Assembly: GCA_038241095.1 (NCBI GenBank)
Contig: JBBRGB010000157.1
Location: 1-8,261, forward strand
Origin: JBBDMX01 sp038241095
GTDB taxonomy: Bacteria > Planctomycetota > Phycisphaerae > Phycisphaerales > Phycisphaeraceae
DNA: 8,261 nucleotides
Direction: 5' to 3'
In this document: positions 1-7,249 of the stretch, one piece after another
Layout: every line of letters starts with the position of its first letter
Position numbering within the stretch: position 1 is the stretch's first letter
Made by a program: the position numbers and the translations under genes
The notes under the pieces: generated by a model
Databases searched by the model: none
The model's input: only the letters and a program-made list of their open reading frames with translations
What the model was told of the DNA's origin: nothing

Positions 1-1618
1 CCACATGGGCGACGCTGGAATTGAGGCGTTTTAGGTGGGTGATGATGTCCAGATGAACCGAACTGGATTCAAGGCTTCGGGCTTCTCCCAGGCGAAGACG
101 CTCGAAATGCCGGTCGCGGAGTCGGTGCTCTTCCTCGTTAACTTTTTGCTTGTGACGGAGCAACTGCCGGGCAAGCAGGCGATTTTGCGTGCTGAAGGCC
201 GTTTCGGCGATGAGGATGTTTTCGGCGACCATTCGGTAAAAGCCGTCCAACTCGCTCCAACCGATTTCGCTAAATGAGATCGCCTCCCGCGCACGCTTGA
301 TCGCCAGTTCGGCGATATTGCGGTCGATGATGTCGCCCATTGATTCCAGTTCGTTGAGATAGCGCAACTGGGCCATGACGTTGGCGGAGTCCTGCGGATC
401 GGCGTCGTGGCCCACGACACGGGTGAGAAAATGTTTGATGGCGGTGTCGAGTTCATCAACTTGATCATCACGATCCTGCACGGCATGGGCCAGTTTGATG
501 TTGCGGTCGCCCAGTGCGATCCAGGCGTCATCAAGCATGGATCGAACGATGGCCGAGACGCGGTTGAGTTCTTGGCGTGCTTGGCCCAGGGCGAGCGCCA
601 CGCCGTCGATGCGCTGGTTGTTGATGTACTTGGGGCCGAACGTCGCTGGGCCGTCGGGGGTGGGTGTGATTTTGGAGACAAGGCGGAAGACCGGGGTGAT
701 CAGCGGGAGAAACAGGCAGGCTTTGACGAGGTTGAATCCGGTGTGGAGCGTTGCGATTCGGGCATCGAGCGTGAGATTCATCCCGGCGACGAGATTGCTC
801 ACGGGGGTGATGAGGAAAAAGAGGATCAAGGCCGTGGTCACTTTGAATGCCAGATTCGCCAGGGAAAGTCTTCGTGTGTCGGGTTGCCCCCAGCCCAACC
901 CCAGCATGGTGATGCCCATGCCGACGTTGGCGCCCAGCACAATCGGAATCGCCAGCGTCAGGGCATCGGTCTGCCCAAGACCCACGACGCCGCCCGGCCC
1001 GGTGCCGGACACCATCGCTCCCGCCACGCCCATCGCCAAGCCGATGGTGGCGGTGGAGGATTGCAGGACCACCGCCAGCACCACCGAGATCAACATCAAC
1101 GCCGCGGGGTGACGGGCGGCGATTTGCAACAGTTCAGCCACATCGGGATTCCCCACCACGCCAACCGCGCCCTGCGAAATCGTGGCGATGCCCATGAAGA
1201 TGAACCCCAGGCTCAGCACGATCTGCCCCAGCCCCCGGCTCCAGGTGGGGGAGGTGAATTGGTACAGAATGACGCCCATGAAAATCATCGCCGGCGCGAC
1301 CAAGTCCAGTCGCATGGCGATCAGCATCACCAGCACGGTCAGCCCGATGTCGGCCCCCAGCATGATCGGCAACACGCGCTGTGGTGGCAGTTGGCCGGAA
1401 TTGACCGTCTGCACGGCCAAGATCGAAACCGTGGTGGACGACGGCGCGACCACCGCCACGCTGACCCCCGCCACGAACGCCCGCAACCGCGTATGGGCCA
1501 TGCGTTGCATCAGCCCCTCAAGGCGATTGCCAAACAGCCGGTCGAGTCCTTTGCGCAGAAAGCGGGCGGCAAAAAGAATCAACGCGACCCCGCCGGCGAT
1601 GGTCAGAAGTGTCAGCAT
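1..1618 (-). CDS. Na/Pi cotransporter family protein with C-terminal PhoU-like domain (3' end cut by window edge)
   Basis: This is an integral membrane sodium-phosphate transporter of the NptA/YjbB (SLC34-like) family. An uninterrupted minus-strand frame runs from the ATG at 1616-1618 to the window edge, giving 539 codons without a stop, so only the last few residues are missing. Residues 1-300 are strongly hydrophobic, with the two inverted Na/Pi repeats visible. Repeat 1 has PSSTT at 59-63 and GADIG at 88-92; repeat 2 has QSSTAT from Q186 and GANVG at 229-233. From about residue 330 the chain becomes a charged helical PhoU-like domain, including the segment LNELESMGDIIDRNIAEL. An in-frame TAA lies 9 bases upstream of the ATG, so this is the earliest possible ATG start; no clear Shine-Dalgarno is seen. 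The first repeat lacks the usual Gln before SS. The gene is last of the visible leftward unit, 77 bases after the dehydrogenase. Direction of phosphate flow cannot be read from sequence; E. coli YjbB is reported to export phosphate. The family call is secure. Confidence 0.93.
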   Translation of the reverse strand, partial: MLTLLTIAGGVALILFAARFLRKGLDRLFGNRLEGLMQRMAHTRLRAFVAGVSVAVVAPSSTTVSILAVQTVNSGQLPPQRVLPIMLGADIGLTVLVMLIAMRLDLVAPAMIFMGVILYQFTSPTWSRGLGQIVLSLGFIFMGIATISQGAVGVVGNPDVAELLQIAARHPAALMLISVVLAVVLQSSTATIGLAMGVAGAMVSGTGPGGVVGLGQTDALTLAIPIVLGANVGMGITMLGLGWGQPDTRRLSLANLAFKVTTALILFFLITPVSNLVAGMNLTLDARIATLHTGFNLVKACLFLPLITPVFRLVSKITPTPDGPATFGPKYINNQRIDGVALALGQARQELNRVSAIVRSMLDDAWIALGDRNIKLAHAVQDRDDQVDELDTAIKHFLTRVVGHDADPQDSANVMAQLRYLNELESMGDIIDRNIAELAIKRAREAISFSEIGWSELDGFYRMVAENILIAETAFSTQNRLLARQLLRHKQKVNEEEHRLRDRHFERLRLGEARSLESSSVHLDIITHLKRLNSSVAHV

Positions 1619-1695
1619 GAAAGAGTCTTATCCAAAAGTGAATCGCAGAAATACTTTTACCCGGAGTCGTTAAGGTGGGGATTGCCGTCACACTT

Positions 1696-3009
1696 TTAGC
1701 CTGGGAGTTGCCCGATGCGCGCCGCCAGATCCAGCAGGGTGAAGCGGCGACGAATGTGTGCGGCCTTGCGATGGCTTTGCTTGAGCCGCGTCTGGCTGAT
1801 GCCAATCATCTCCGGCTCGATGGGCGCTCCCGCTTGGGCCAACATTTGCGCCAACTGATCCGACGGGATCAACTGCTTTTGGATTCGACCGCAAATGTCG
1901 CCCCACTTTGAAACAAGCACGTTGAGTTGCTCCGCCAAAGCGTCACGCGCAATGTATTTGGCGCGTGACTCTTCTATTGCTTTCTCCCGAATCTCGGCCA
2001 CCTCGTACAGCGCGCGGATTGATGCCTCCATCTCCTTCCAATCCGGCCAGTGCGACACAGCCTCGGCCACGTCAAGCCGGGTGAAATCTTGTTGAAGCAG
2101 TTGCTCGTAGAGTCGCGTGATCGCCAGCGTGGCAATGCCGACCTTGAAACCGTGCGAAGGCGCGGCACCCTGGTGGGTGTGATGTTCCATGTCCCACAAG
2201 TGGCTGAATTGATGCTCGGCACCCGATGCGCAGCGACTGGATTTCATCCACTGCATCGCAAACCCCCCCATCATCAGCCCCTCGACCAAGCCCGCAATGG
2301 CCGTGGTGTCGCCACGGCGCACGCCTTGGGGGTCTTGCAACCAGTTGCGCAAATGATCCTGAACGAGCGACCAAGCGCGGGAGTCGATTGGCTCGACTCC
2401 CAGCGCGTCGGCGAGGATCCAATCGGCGCCGGCGGTGATCTTGGCGGCCAAGTCGGCGTAACCGGCCGCGTTGTTAATTGGTGGCGCGGCCGCGATTACC
2501 GACAAGTCGGCAATCACCGAAAGCGGCGCGGGGCAATCAAAGGTTTGCTTGGAACCACGGTACGTGATCGACGCGCCGAACGCCGTGTAACCATCCATCG
2601 ATGCCGCAGTCGCAATCGACATATAGCGCCGGCCAACCCGATGCGCCACCAGCTTGACGATGTCGTTGATCGTTCCCGCCCCGACGGCAAGCGGAATGGC
2701 TTGGTGCAACTTGCAGGATGCCTCGAGCGCATCGACGAATCCATGCTCGGCATAAAGGGCAGGGTCGCTGAATATAAAGGGACGCTCCATGCCAAGCCCG
2801 GCACGCTCAAATGCGTCGGCGACGGTTCGTCCCGCGGCATCAAAGGTATTGGGGTCGGCGACAATCACCGCCTTGCGATCGGGAAACATGCCGCTGAAAT
2901 AGGCCGGTGTCGCTTGGAGAATGTTAAAACCGATTTCCAACTGCCGCGTGTCAGTGGCGGAAGTGAGAGCGTCTTGGACTGTGGCGGATGCGGTTGAATG
3001 TGCGGCCAT
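1696..3009 (-). CDS. egsA: sn-glycerol-1-phosphate dehydrogenase (AraM/EgsA family)
   Basis: This 437-residue cytoplasmic enzyme is predicted to interconvert DHAP and sn-glycerol-1-phosphate with NAD(P)H, in the metal-dependent dehydroquinate-synthase/iron-alcohol-dehydrogenase fold. Visible landmarks are a Rossmann-like strand AVIVADPNTF (47-56), the dinucleotide loop GAGTINDIVK (110-119), SMDGY (137-141), and likely metal ligands: D186 in GYADLAAK, H266 or H270 in SGAEHQFSHLWDM, and H286 in SHGFKVG. The C-terminal RKAAHIRRRFTLLDLA stretch is also typical. It is somewhat longer than Bacillus AraM (about 394 aa). The ATG at 3009 has an AGG about 9 bases upstream. AraM-type enzymes are known to make G1P in Bacillus for heptaprenylglyceryl phosphate. 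Here no prenyltransferase (PcrB/GGGPS) is in view, and the gene follows a phosphodiesterase and an antiterminator gene, so a catabolic G1P-to-DHAP role is a reasonable inference. Glycerol dehydrogenase is the main alternative but fits the motifs less well. Confidence 0.9.
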   Translation of the reverse strand: MAAHSTASATVQDALTSATDTRQLEIGFNILQATPAYFSGMFPDRKAVIVADPNTFDAAGRTVADAFERAGLGMERPFIFSDPALYAEHGFVDALEASCKLHQAIPLAVGAGTINDIVKLVAHRVGRRYMSIATAASMDGYTAFGASITYRGSKQTFDCPAPLSVIADLSVIAAAPPINNAAGYADLAAKITAGADWILADALGVEPIDSRAWSLVQDHLRNWLQDPQGVRRGDTTAIAGLVEGLMMGGFAMQWMKSSRCASGAEHQFSHLWDMEHHTHQGAAPSHGFKVGIATLAITRLYEQLLQQDFTRLDVAEAVSHWPDWKEMEASIRALYEVAEIREKAIEESRAKYIARDALAEQLNVLVSKWGDICGRIQKQLIPSDQLAQMLAQAGAPIEPEMIGISQTRLKQSHRKAAHIRRRFTLLDLAARIGQLPG

Positions 3010-3107
3010 GAGGACATACCTGTTAAAGAAGCGTTGGCAAATAAAAACGCGGCGATCGGTTCCCGTGGATCAGGGGTTGTGGCGGGCGGCAATCATTGCC
3101 CCGGCTC

Positions 3108-3962
3108 TTAGCACTTTACGAATTCAGCGACCGCCGCGAAGGTGATTTCAGGATAATCGGTCGCAAACGACATCACGCCCAATTCCAGCAGCCGGTTGAA
3201 GACCCGCGGGTCGTCGCACTTGAACACCCCCGCTTGAAACAGCACGCCATGCTCACGACAAACGCGGCCCACGCGCGCCAATTCGGCGTCCGGTATCGTC
3301 AGCGCATCGGCACGGTCGCAGTCGCCATCGTCCCGCGGGCCGACGTGAAATTGAATTTGCGTCACGCCCGCAAACCCCAGGCGTTCGAGTTCCGCGACCC
3401 TTGCCGTTTTTTCCTCCGTCGATCCACCCATCCAAAGCAATGAGCCGGAGTCCGGCGACAAGGCGCTCCACTTTTGCAAATCCGGGTGCCGGGGCGACGC
3501 CAATATCACCTGTTTTTGAACCGCGTGATGATTGACTTCATCCGCCAAGGCCTTGAGATCGATGTTCTTGACATCGAGATACATCCTGCGTTCAGGCCGG
3601 CCACGCATCACGGAGAAAGCGTCGGACATCCGTAGCACCCGCTGGCCACGGAATTGCTCGCCGCGAAACGCGCCGACATCCAGTTGCGACAGCACCTCCC
3701 AAGTCACGTCGGCCACACCCTGCGAGGCCAGTTGCTCATTGGAATCCGTCACCACCCGCTCGAAATTACGATCGTGAAACGCCACGATCACACCGTCCAC
3801 GGTGGTGCGCAGATCCGCTTCGGGCAGGCCGCCAAGCTCCCAGGCCATATCGAAAGCCTCGATGGTATTTTCCGGAGCGACCTCCCCGCCTCCGCGGTGA
3901 CATTGGATGATGACGTCCCTGGGCGCAATGTTTCCGCGAATGGTCCAGTCACCGTGCGTCAT
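3108..3962 (-). CDS. Glycerophosphodiester phosphodiesterase family protein (GDPD-1)
   Basis: This 284-residue TIM-barrel phosphodiesterase is predicted to hydrolyse glycerophosphodiesters (deacylated phospholipids) to a glycerol phosphate and an alcohol. The GDPD catalytic signature is complete: H22-R23, P30-E31-N32-T33, E48 and D50 in PEADLRTTVDG, and H63-D64; D130-V131-K132 stands where most members have E-x-K. The C-terminal half (GFAGVTQIQFHV, then SFATDYPEITF) is the typical barrel end. No signal peptide is apparent, so a cytoplasmic location is likely. The start at ATG 3962 has a weak purine-rich AGAGAG about 9 bases upstream. It lies 62 bases after glpP and 98 bases before the G1P dehydrogenase, which suggests it supplies a glycerol phosphate to that enzyme. 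It is clearly diverged from GDPD-2 at 7250-8023 rather than a recent copy. Substrate and stereospecificity cannot be read from the sequence. Confidence 0.93.
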   Translation of the reverse strand: MTHGDWTIRGNIAPRDVIIQCHRGGGEVAPENTIEAFDMAWELGGLPEADLRTTVDGVIVAFHDRNFERVVTDSNEQLASQGVADVTWEVLSQLDVGAFRGEQFRGQRVLRMSDAFSVMRGRPERRMYLDVKNIDLKALADEVNHHAVQKQVILASPRHPDLQKWSALSPDSGSLLWMGGSTEEKTARVAELERLGFAGVTQIQFHVGPRDDGDCDRADALTIPDAELARVGRVCREHGVLFQAGVFKCDDPRVFNRLLELGVMSFATDYPEITFAAVAEFVKC

Positions 3963-4024
3963 CGTTTTTTCTCTCTTGACTTCTCAGGTAAAACGAACAT
4001 GGATGGCTTGTATATCACATTCGT

Positions 4025-4648
4025 TTAGATTTCGTTCAATCGCCACAGAGCGCGGTCGCTGGTGCTGATGGCCTGGCAGCCGCTATCCAGAATGCGGCGC
4101 ACCACCGCCTCGGAGTGGATCAATCCTCCCGCGAGTCGGGGCACGGGCAGTCGAGCAAATGCGCTGGCCGCCTCGACGGCAGCCACACCGGGGAGCAGTT
4201 CAATGGCGTCGGGTTTGTATTTTTCCGCAATGCTCACAGCCCGCTCCACGGCGCGTCCATCCTGAAGAAACATGCGAAGTATCACCCGCAGTCCCAATTG
4301 GCGCGCAACACTCACCAGATGCGGGCGAACCGTAATGATGCCATCCACGCGCGATTGCGAGGCGACAAAGCGAACCCCGGCCTCATCGCTGTTCAAGCCG
4401 GCCAGCAGATCAATGTGCACCAGCAGCGGAATGGCCCGCAACTCCGAAACGCTCAACCCCCGCAGCACGGACGATAAATCAGCCAGCTCGACGCCTTGCA
4501 GGCACAGCGTGCTGGCGTGCGCCAACAGAAGCGCGTCGCTCCGCACGTGTGACAGCACCGGAATGACCGGCTTCTCCAGCCACCGGTCGAAGGATCGGCG
4601 GGGCTGCACGGCAACGGATCGCCTTGATGCGCGGGATGCGGAATCCAA
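4025..4648 (-). CDS. glpP: Glycerol-3-phosphate-responsive antiterminator GlpP
   Basis: This 207-residue protein matches the GlpP family, barrel-fold RNA regulators that bind sn-glycerol-3-phosphate and, in Bacillus, allow transcription through a leader terminator and stabilise glpD mRNA. Family landmarks are KPVIPVLSHV near the N terminus (26-35), LLVHIDLLAGL followed by the SRVDGIITVRP segment, LRMFLQD, KPDAIELLPGV, and the C-terminal AGGLIHSE and AISTSDRALW motifs. The start is a TTG (4646-4648) with a good Shine-Dalgarno, AAGGTGG, 7 bases upstream; the in-frame TAA further upstream leaves no ATG or GTG alternative. The first 20 residues are Arg/Ser-rich and longer than I would expect for the family. 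It is the first gene of the leftward unit and is transcribed away from the HAD-glpD operon, whose leader carries a terminator-like hairpin. That makes it the obvious candidate regulator of the operon. No strong promoter for glpP was found; a weak TTTACA-like -35 lies near 4720-4730. Confidence 0.9.
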   Translation of the reverse strand: MDSASRASRRSVAVQPRRSFDRWLEKPVIPVLSHVRSDALLLAHASTLCLQGVELADLSSVLRGLSVSELRAIPLLVHIDLLAGLNSDEAGVRFVASQSRVDGIITVRPHLVSVARQLGLRVILRMFLQDGRAVERAVSIAEKYKPDAIELLPGVAAVEAASAFARLPVPRLAGGLIHSEAVVRRILDSGCQAISTSDRALWRLNEI

Positions 4649-4682
4649 AGCAAAGCCACCTTTTTCAGGGCATTAAACCTGT

Positions 4683-4710
4683 TTGACACTGCGAAAGAAC
4701 TCGATAGGAT
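4683..4710 (+). promoter_or_regulatory. Predicted sigma70-like promoter of the HAD-glpD-GDPD operon
   Basis: A perfect TTGACA -35 box (4683-4688) is followed after 16 bases by TAGGAT (4705-4710), which matches 4 of 6 positions of the -10 consensus. Transcription would start near 4717, giving a leader of about 100 bases before the HAD start codon, long enough to hold the hairpin at 4753-4812. The call comes from consensus matching only. Confidence 0.55.
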
Positions 4711-4752
4711 ACAGATGTTGGTGTAAATTAAAAATTGGCATTGCATTCATCG

Positions 4753-4812
4753 GCCCAGAGAAAAGAGAACGGCCCCGCGGTTGCAACCGGGTGGTCGTTT
4801 TCTCTTTTGGGC
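4753..4812 (+). promoter_or_regulatory. Long leader hairpin, candidate GlpP-controlled attenuator/terminator
   Basis: The leader folds on paper into an almost continuous 25-pair stem with a TGCA tetraloop (4782-4785). Pairs are G4753-C4756 with G4809-C4812; 4759-4762 with 4805-4808; 4764-4774 with 4793-4803; C4775-C4776 with G4790-G4791; and C4778-T4781 with A4786-G4789. The interruptions are a 2-base bulge (4757-4758), one A-C mismatch and two single-base bulges; three pairs are G-U. The inner part is GC-rich and is followed by TTTTCTCTTTT (4798-4808), the layout of an intrinsic terminator. The structure ends 8 bases before the ATG at 4821 and also pairs away the only purine-rich stretch near the start (GGG, 4809-4811). 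In Bacillus, GlpP with glycerol-3-phosphate acts at a leader inverted repeat upstream of glpD. The same arrangement here, with glpP divergent, makes G3P-dependent antitermination the leading hypothesis. A DNA operator for an unknown repressor is the alternative. Confidence 0.7.
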
Positions 4813-4820
4813 TTGATTTC

Positions 4821-5651
4821 ATGAATACAGTACCGACCAATCTTCAATCCATTCGTCACGTTGCCTTCGACATGGATGGCACAATTTACTTGGGCGATCG
4901 TCTTTTCGACGCCACGCCGCGCCTGCTGGCAAGGTTGCATTCCCTTGGCGTCGGGTATTCGTTCATCACCAACAACTCCTCCCACAACCGCTCGGAGTAT
5001 CTCCACCGGCTGGGCGGGATGGGCCTGTCGGTGACGGCGGATCAGATTTACACCTCCACGCATGCCACCGCCGAGTACCTGCGGGCGCATCTGCCGGAGG
5101 CGAATCGCCTGTTCATCCTCGGCACACCGGCGATGCGACAGGAAATGGTGGCACTGGGTTTTGAGGATGCGGGCGAGGCCGATGGCGACATACCTCCCGA
5201 TGCGGTCGTGGTGGGGTTTGATCGCACTTTGGAATACCGGCGGCTGTGCCGGGCGGCATGGTGGATCAAACAGGGCAAGCCATTCATCGCCAGCCACCCG
5301 GACAAATTATGTCCCACGGATCAACCCACGTTGCTGGTGGATTGCGGCGCGATTTGCGCGGCCTTGCACTGTGCGACGGGACAATCCCCCATCGTCATCG
5401 GCAAGCCGGATCCGCGAATGCTCGCGGGCCTGTTGAGGCGATTGAACCTGCGCCCGGAGCAACTGATGTTCGTCGGTGATCGTCTGGCCACCGACATCGC
5501 GCTGGCGTGCCAAAGCGGCGCTGTGGGAGTGCTCGTGTTGACCGGCGAAGCGACACGCGCCGACGCGGACGCCTCGCCGTGGCGACCGAAGCTGATCGTG
5601 GAAGACCTCGACGAGTTAGCGGCGCACTTTCTCGCCGCCCATGCCGAATGA
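4821..5651 (+). CDS. HAD-superfamily phosphatase, NagD/AraL type (subfamily IIA)
   Basis: This 276-residue cytoplasmic phosphatase has all HAD signatures: motif I DMDGT with nucleophile D17 and acid D19, motif II T50-N51-N52, the lysine motif IGKPDP with K195, and motif IV GDRLATD (G219, D220, D225). The large cap between motifs II and III, about 53-190, marks subfamily IIA (NagD, AraL, p-nitrophenylphosphatases, phosphoglycolate/glycerol-3-phosphate phosphatases). The ATG at 4821 is chosen because homology begins just after it; an in-frame extension upstream would be translated through the leader hairpin and has no family character. No good Shine-Dalgarno precedes it, which fits controlled translation. 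It heads the glpD operon and shares the locus with an AraM-type gene; in Bacillus araL and araM are also neighbours. Members of this family dephosphorylate glycerol-3-phosphate (mammalian PGP, mycobacterial Rv1692), so a glycerol-phosphate phosphatase role is inferred, though the true substrate is unknown. Confidence 0.88.
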   Translation: MNTVPTNLQSIRHVAFDMDGTIYLGDRLFDATPRLLARLHSLGVGYSFITNNSSHNRSEYLHRLGGMGLSVTADQIYTSTHATAEYLRAHLPEANRLFILGTPAMRQEMVALGFEDAGEADGDIPPDAVVVGFDRTLEYRRLCRAAWWIKQGKPFIASHPDKLCPTDQPTLLVDCGAICAALHCATGQSPIVIGKPDPRMLAGLLRRLNLRPEQLMFVGDRLATDIALACQSGAVGVLVLTGEATRADADASPWRPKLIVEDLDELAAHFLAAHAE

Positions 5652-5710
5652 CTCGAGTCGCAATGGCCTGCCCGCGCCGGCCGACACAAATCCTCAAAGA
5701 GAAAAAACCC

Positions 5711-7219
5711 ATGATGCTATCTCGTACAAAAACACTTGATGCTCTCTGTGACGGAACGCTCGATCTGCTTGTGATCGGAGGAGGGATCGTCGGCGCGGGA
5801 ATCGCGCGCGACGCCGCGATGCGCGGTCTGCGAACGGGACTGGTCGAACAGCGTGACTTCGCCTACGGCACCAGCAGCCGTTCAAGCCGTTTGCTGCATG
5901 GTGGCCTCCGTTATCTGGCGCAGGGACGCATCGGCCTGGTGCGTGAAGCGAGCCTTGAGAAGAGAGTCATCCACCACATCGCACCCCATCTGGCCCAGCC
6001 GCTGCCGTTTATTTTTCCCACCTACAAAGGCAATCGTGATTGGCCGCTGTGGCAGCTCAAAGTCGGCGTGAAAATGTACGACGCGCTGTGCGGTTGGCGA
6101 AATCTTGGGCGCTCGCAGTGGTTGACCGCCCAGGGGGCATTGAGTCTTCAGCCGCAATTAAATCCCGTCGGCCTCAATGGCGCGGTGCGCTACTTCGACG
6201 GTCTGACCAGCGATGCTCGTCTCGTCCTCGACACGCTTCGATCCGCCGCGGGACACGGTGCGCTGCTGGCCAATCGCATGCGTTTCACCGCTTCGAGTCG
6301 CGGCGATGATTGCTGGCGTTGCGATGTGCGGGACATGGTCATCGACACCCCGCGACAGCTTCGGGCGCGTTGGATCGTCAATGCGGCTGGCCCGTGGGCA
6401 AACCGCCAGCCATACGGAAACATTCAACTGCGGTTGACCAAAGGGGTTCATCTGGTGATTGATCGCGCCCGATTACCCGCAAACGACGCCGTGGTCATGA
6501 CCGAAGGTCGCCGCATTCTTTTTGTCATCCCGTGGGGCCAGCGCGTCATCCTTGGCACGACGGACACCGACCACGACGGAAGTTTGGATGAGGTCTGCTG
6601 TGAAACGGAGGATATTGATTACGTGCTTGGCGTGGTCAACCGCTCGTTCCCGGCTGTCGGTTTGACGCCCGACGATGTGCTGAGCCATTGGGCCGGTCTT
6701 CGCCCGTTGGTGGCCGATGGAAAGGGGCACGCTTCCGACGCATCCCGATCGCATGTCATCCGCGTCAGCGACAACCATTGGCTTGACGTGGCGGGTGGCA
6801 AACTCACCACCTATCGCCTGATTGCCGAGCAAGCGGTCGATAAAATCTTGAAATCGGATCGTCGCACCGCCGCCGCTTGCCAAACGGCTGATGAGCCGCT
6901 GTTGCCCGCCGGTGACGAGGGACAATTCAGTGGCATTATCCCGCCGCCTTTCAGCGCCGAGGCTGTGGAACACTATTGCAAGAATGAATGGGCCATGACG
7001 CTGGAGGACGTCATGATCCGCCGCACAAGCTGGCATTACTACCTGTCGGACCCGGCCGATGCCGCCCGGCGAGTTGCATCACGCATGGCCGAGTCTCTGG
7101 GCTGGGATGAGTCGCGGCTTGAAAATGAATTGCGCGAGTATCTGCAAATAGTCGGTGGGACCTTGCACTCAAATATGTGCGGGATTGGACGCGAGCAAAT
7201 GTCCACCTTGAAGATTTGA
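5711..7219 (+). CDS. glpD: Glycerol-3-phosphate dehydrogenase, FAD-dependent (GlpD)
   Basis: This 502-residue membrane-associated flavoprotein oxidises sn-glycerol-3-phosphate to DHAP and passes electrons to the quinone pool. The N-terminal FAD-binding motif is VIGGGIVGAG (21-30), followed by the family signature SSRSSRLLHGGLRYL (55-69). Further landmarks are NAAGPW (224-229), the GTTDTDHDG strand (282-290), WAGLRPL (327-333), and the second signature GGKLTTYRLIAEQ (362-374). A C-terminal helical domain, about 410-485, carries the RRTSWHYY segment. Length matches the usual 500 or so. The start is placed at ATG 5711 (a second ATG follows at once) because homology begins about 18 residues later; the open frame continues upstream to 5507 inside the HAD gene in another frame, without family character. 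The ribosome site is weak (AAAGAG about 10 bases upstream). The gene lies 59 bases after the HAD gene and 30 bases before GDPD-2, consistent with one mRNA under the leader hairpin. Confidence 0.95.
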   Translation: MMLSRTKTLDALCDGTLDLLVIGGGIVGAGIARDAAMRGLRTGLVEQRDFAYGTSSRSSRLLHGGLRYLAQGRIGLVREASLEKRVIHHIAPHLAQPLPFIFPTYKGNRDWPLWQLKVGVKMYDALCGWRNLGRSQWLTAQGALSLQPQLNPVGLNGAVRYFDGLTSDARLVLDTLRSAAGHGALLANRMRFTASSRGDDCWRCDVRDMVIDTPRQLRARWIVNAAGPWANRQPYGNIQLRLTKGVHLVIDRARLPANDAVVMTEGRRILFVIPWGQRVILGTTDTDHDGSLDEVCCETEDIDYVLGVVNRSFPAVGLTPDDVLSHWAGLRPLVADGKGHASDASRSHVIRVSDNHWLDVAGGKLTTYRLIAEQAVDKILKSDRRTAAACQTADEPLLPAGDEGQFSGIIPPPFSAEAVEHYCKNEWAMTLEDVMIRRTSWHYYLSDPADAARRVASRMAESLGWDESRLENELREYLQIVGGTLHSNMCGIGREQMSTLKI

Positions 7220-7249
7220 TTGTGGCACCATCAATTTACTGGAGACATC

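Noticed and set aside
31..681. A 216-codon open frame on the minus strand
   Set aside because: It lies in another frame of the same strand as the Na/Pi cotransporter, whose own frame has PhoU-like character throughout. The Ser/Pro/Thr-rich translation is a shadow.
407..1699. A 430-codon open frame on the plus strand
   Set aside because: It is antisense to the Na/Pi cotransporter. The translation is rich in His, Gln, Arg, Gly and Asp without domain character, as expected from the opposite strand of a GC-rich gene.
2050..2997. A 315-codon open frame on the plus strand
   Set aside because: It is antisense to the G1P dehydrogenase, whose motifs are clear, and the plus-strand translation shows no family features.
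3081..3107. Inverted repeat GGCAAT-C-ATTGCC just after the GDPD-1 stop as a terminator
   Set aside because: The one-base centre forces a short 4-pair stem with a 5-base loop, and no T-rich tract follows on the minus strand, so a terminator is not supported.
4716..4735. Minus-strand promoter for glpP (TTTACA with TATCGA at 15-base spacing)
   Set aside because: The -10 box matches only 3 of 6 positions and the spacing is short, too weak to report as a feature.
4683..4820. Upstream extension of the HAD protein to 4683
   Set aside because: It would overlap the -35 box and be translated through the leader hairpin. The added residues have no HAD character, and homology begins just after the ATG at 4821.
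5654..5665. ACTCGAGT palindrome between the HAD gene and glpD
   Set aside because: An 8-base palindrome of this kind is expected by chance and has no associated structure.
5507..5710. Upstream extension of GlpD to 5507
   Set aside because: It overlaps the HAD coding region in a different frame with an Arg-rich sequence. GlpD proteins begin shortly before the FAD motif, matching the ATG at 5711.
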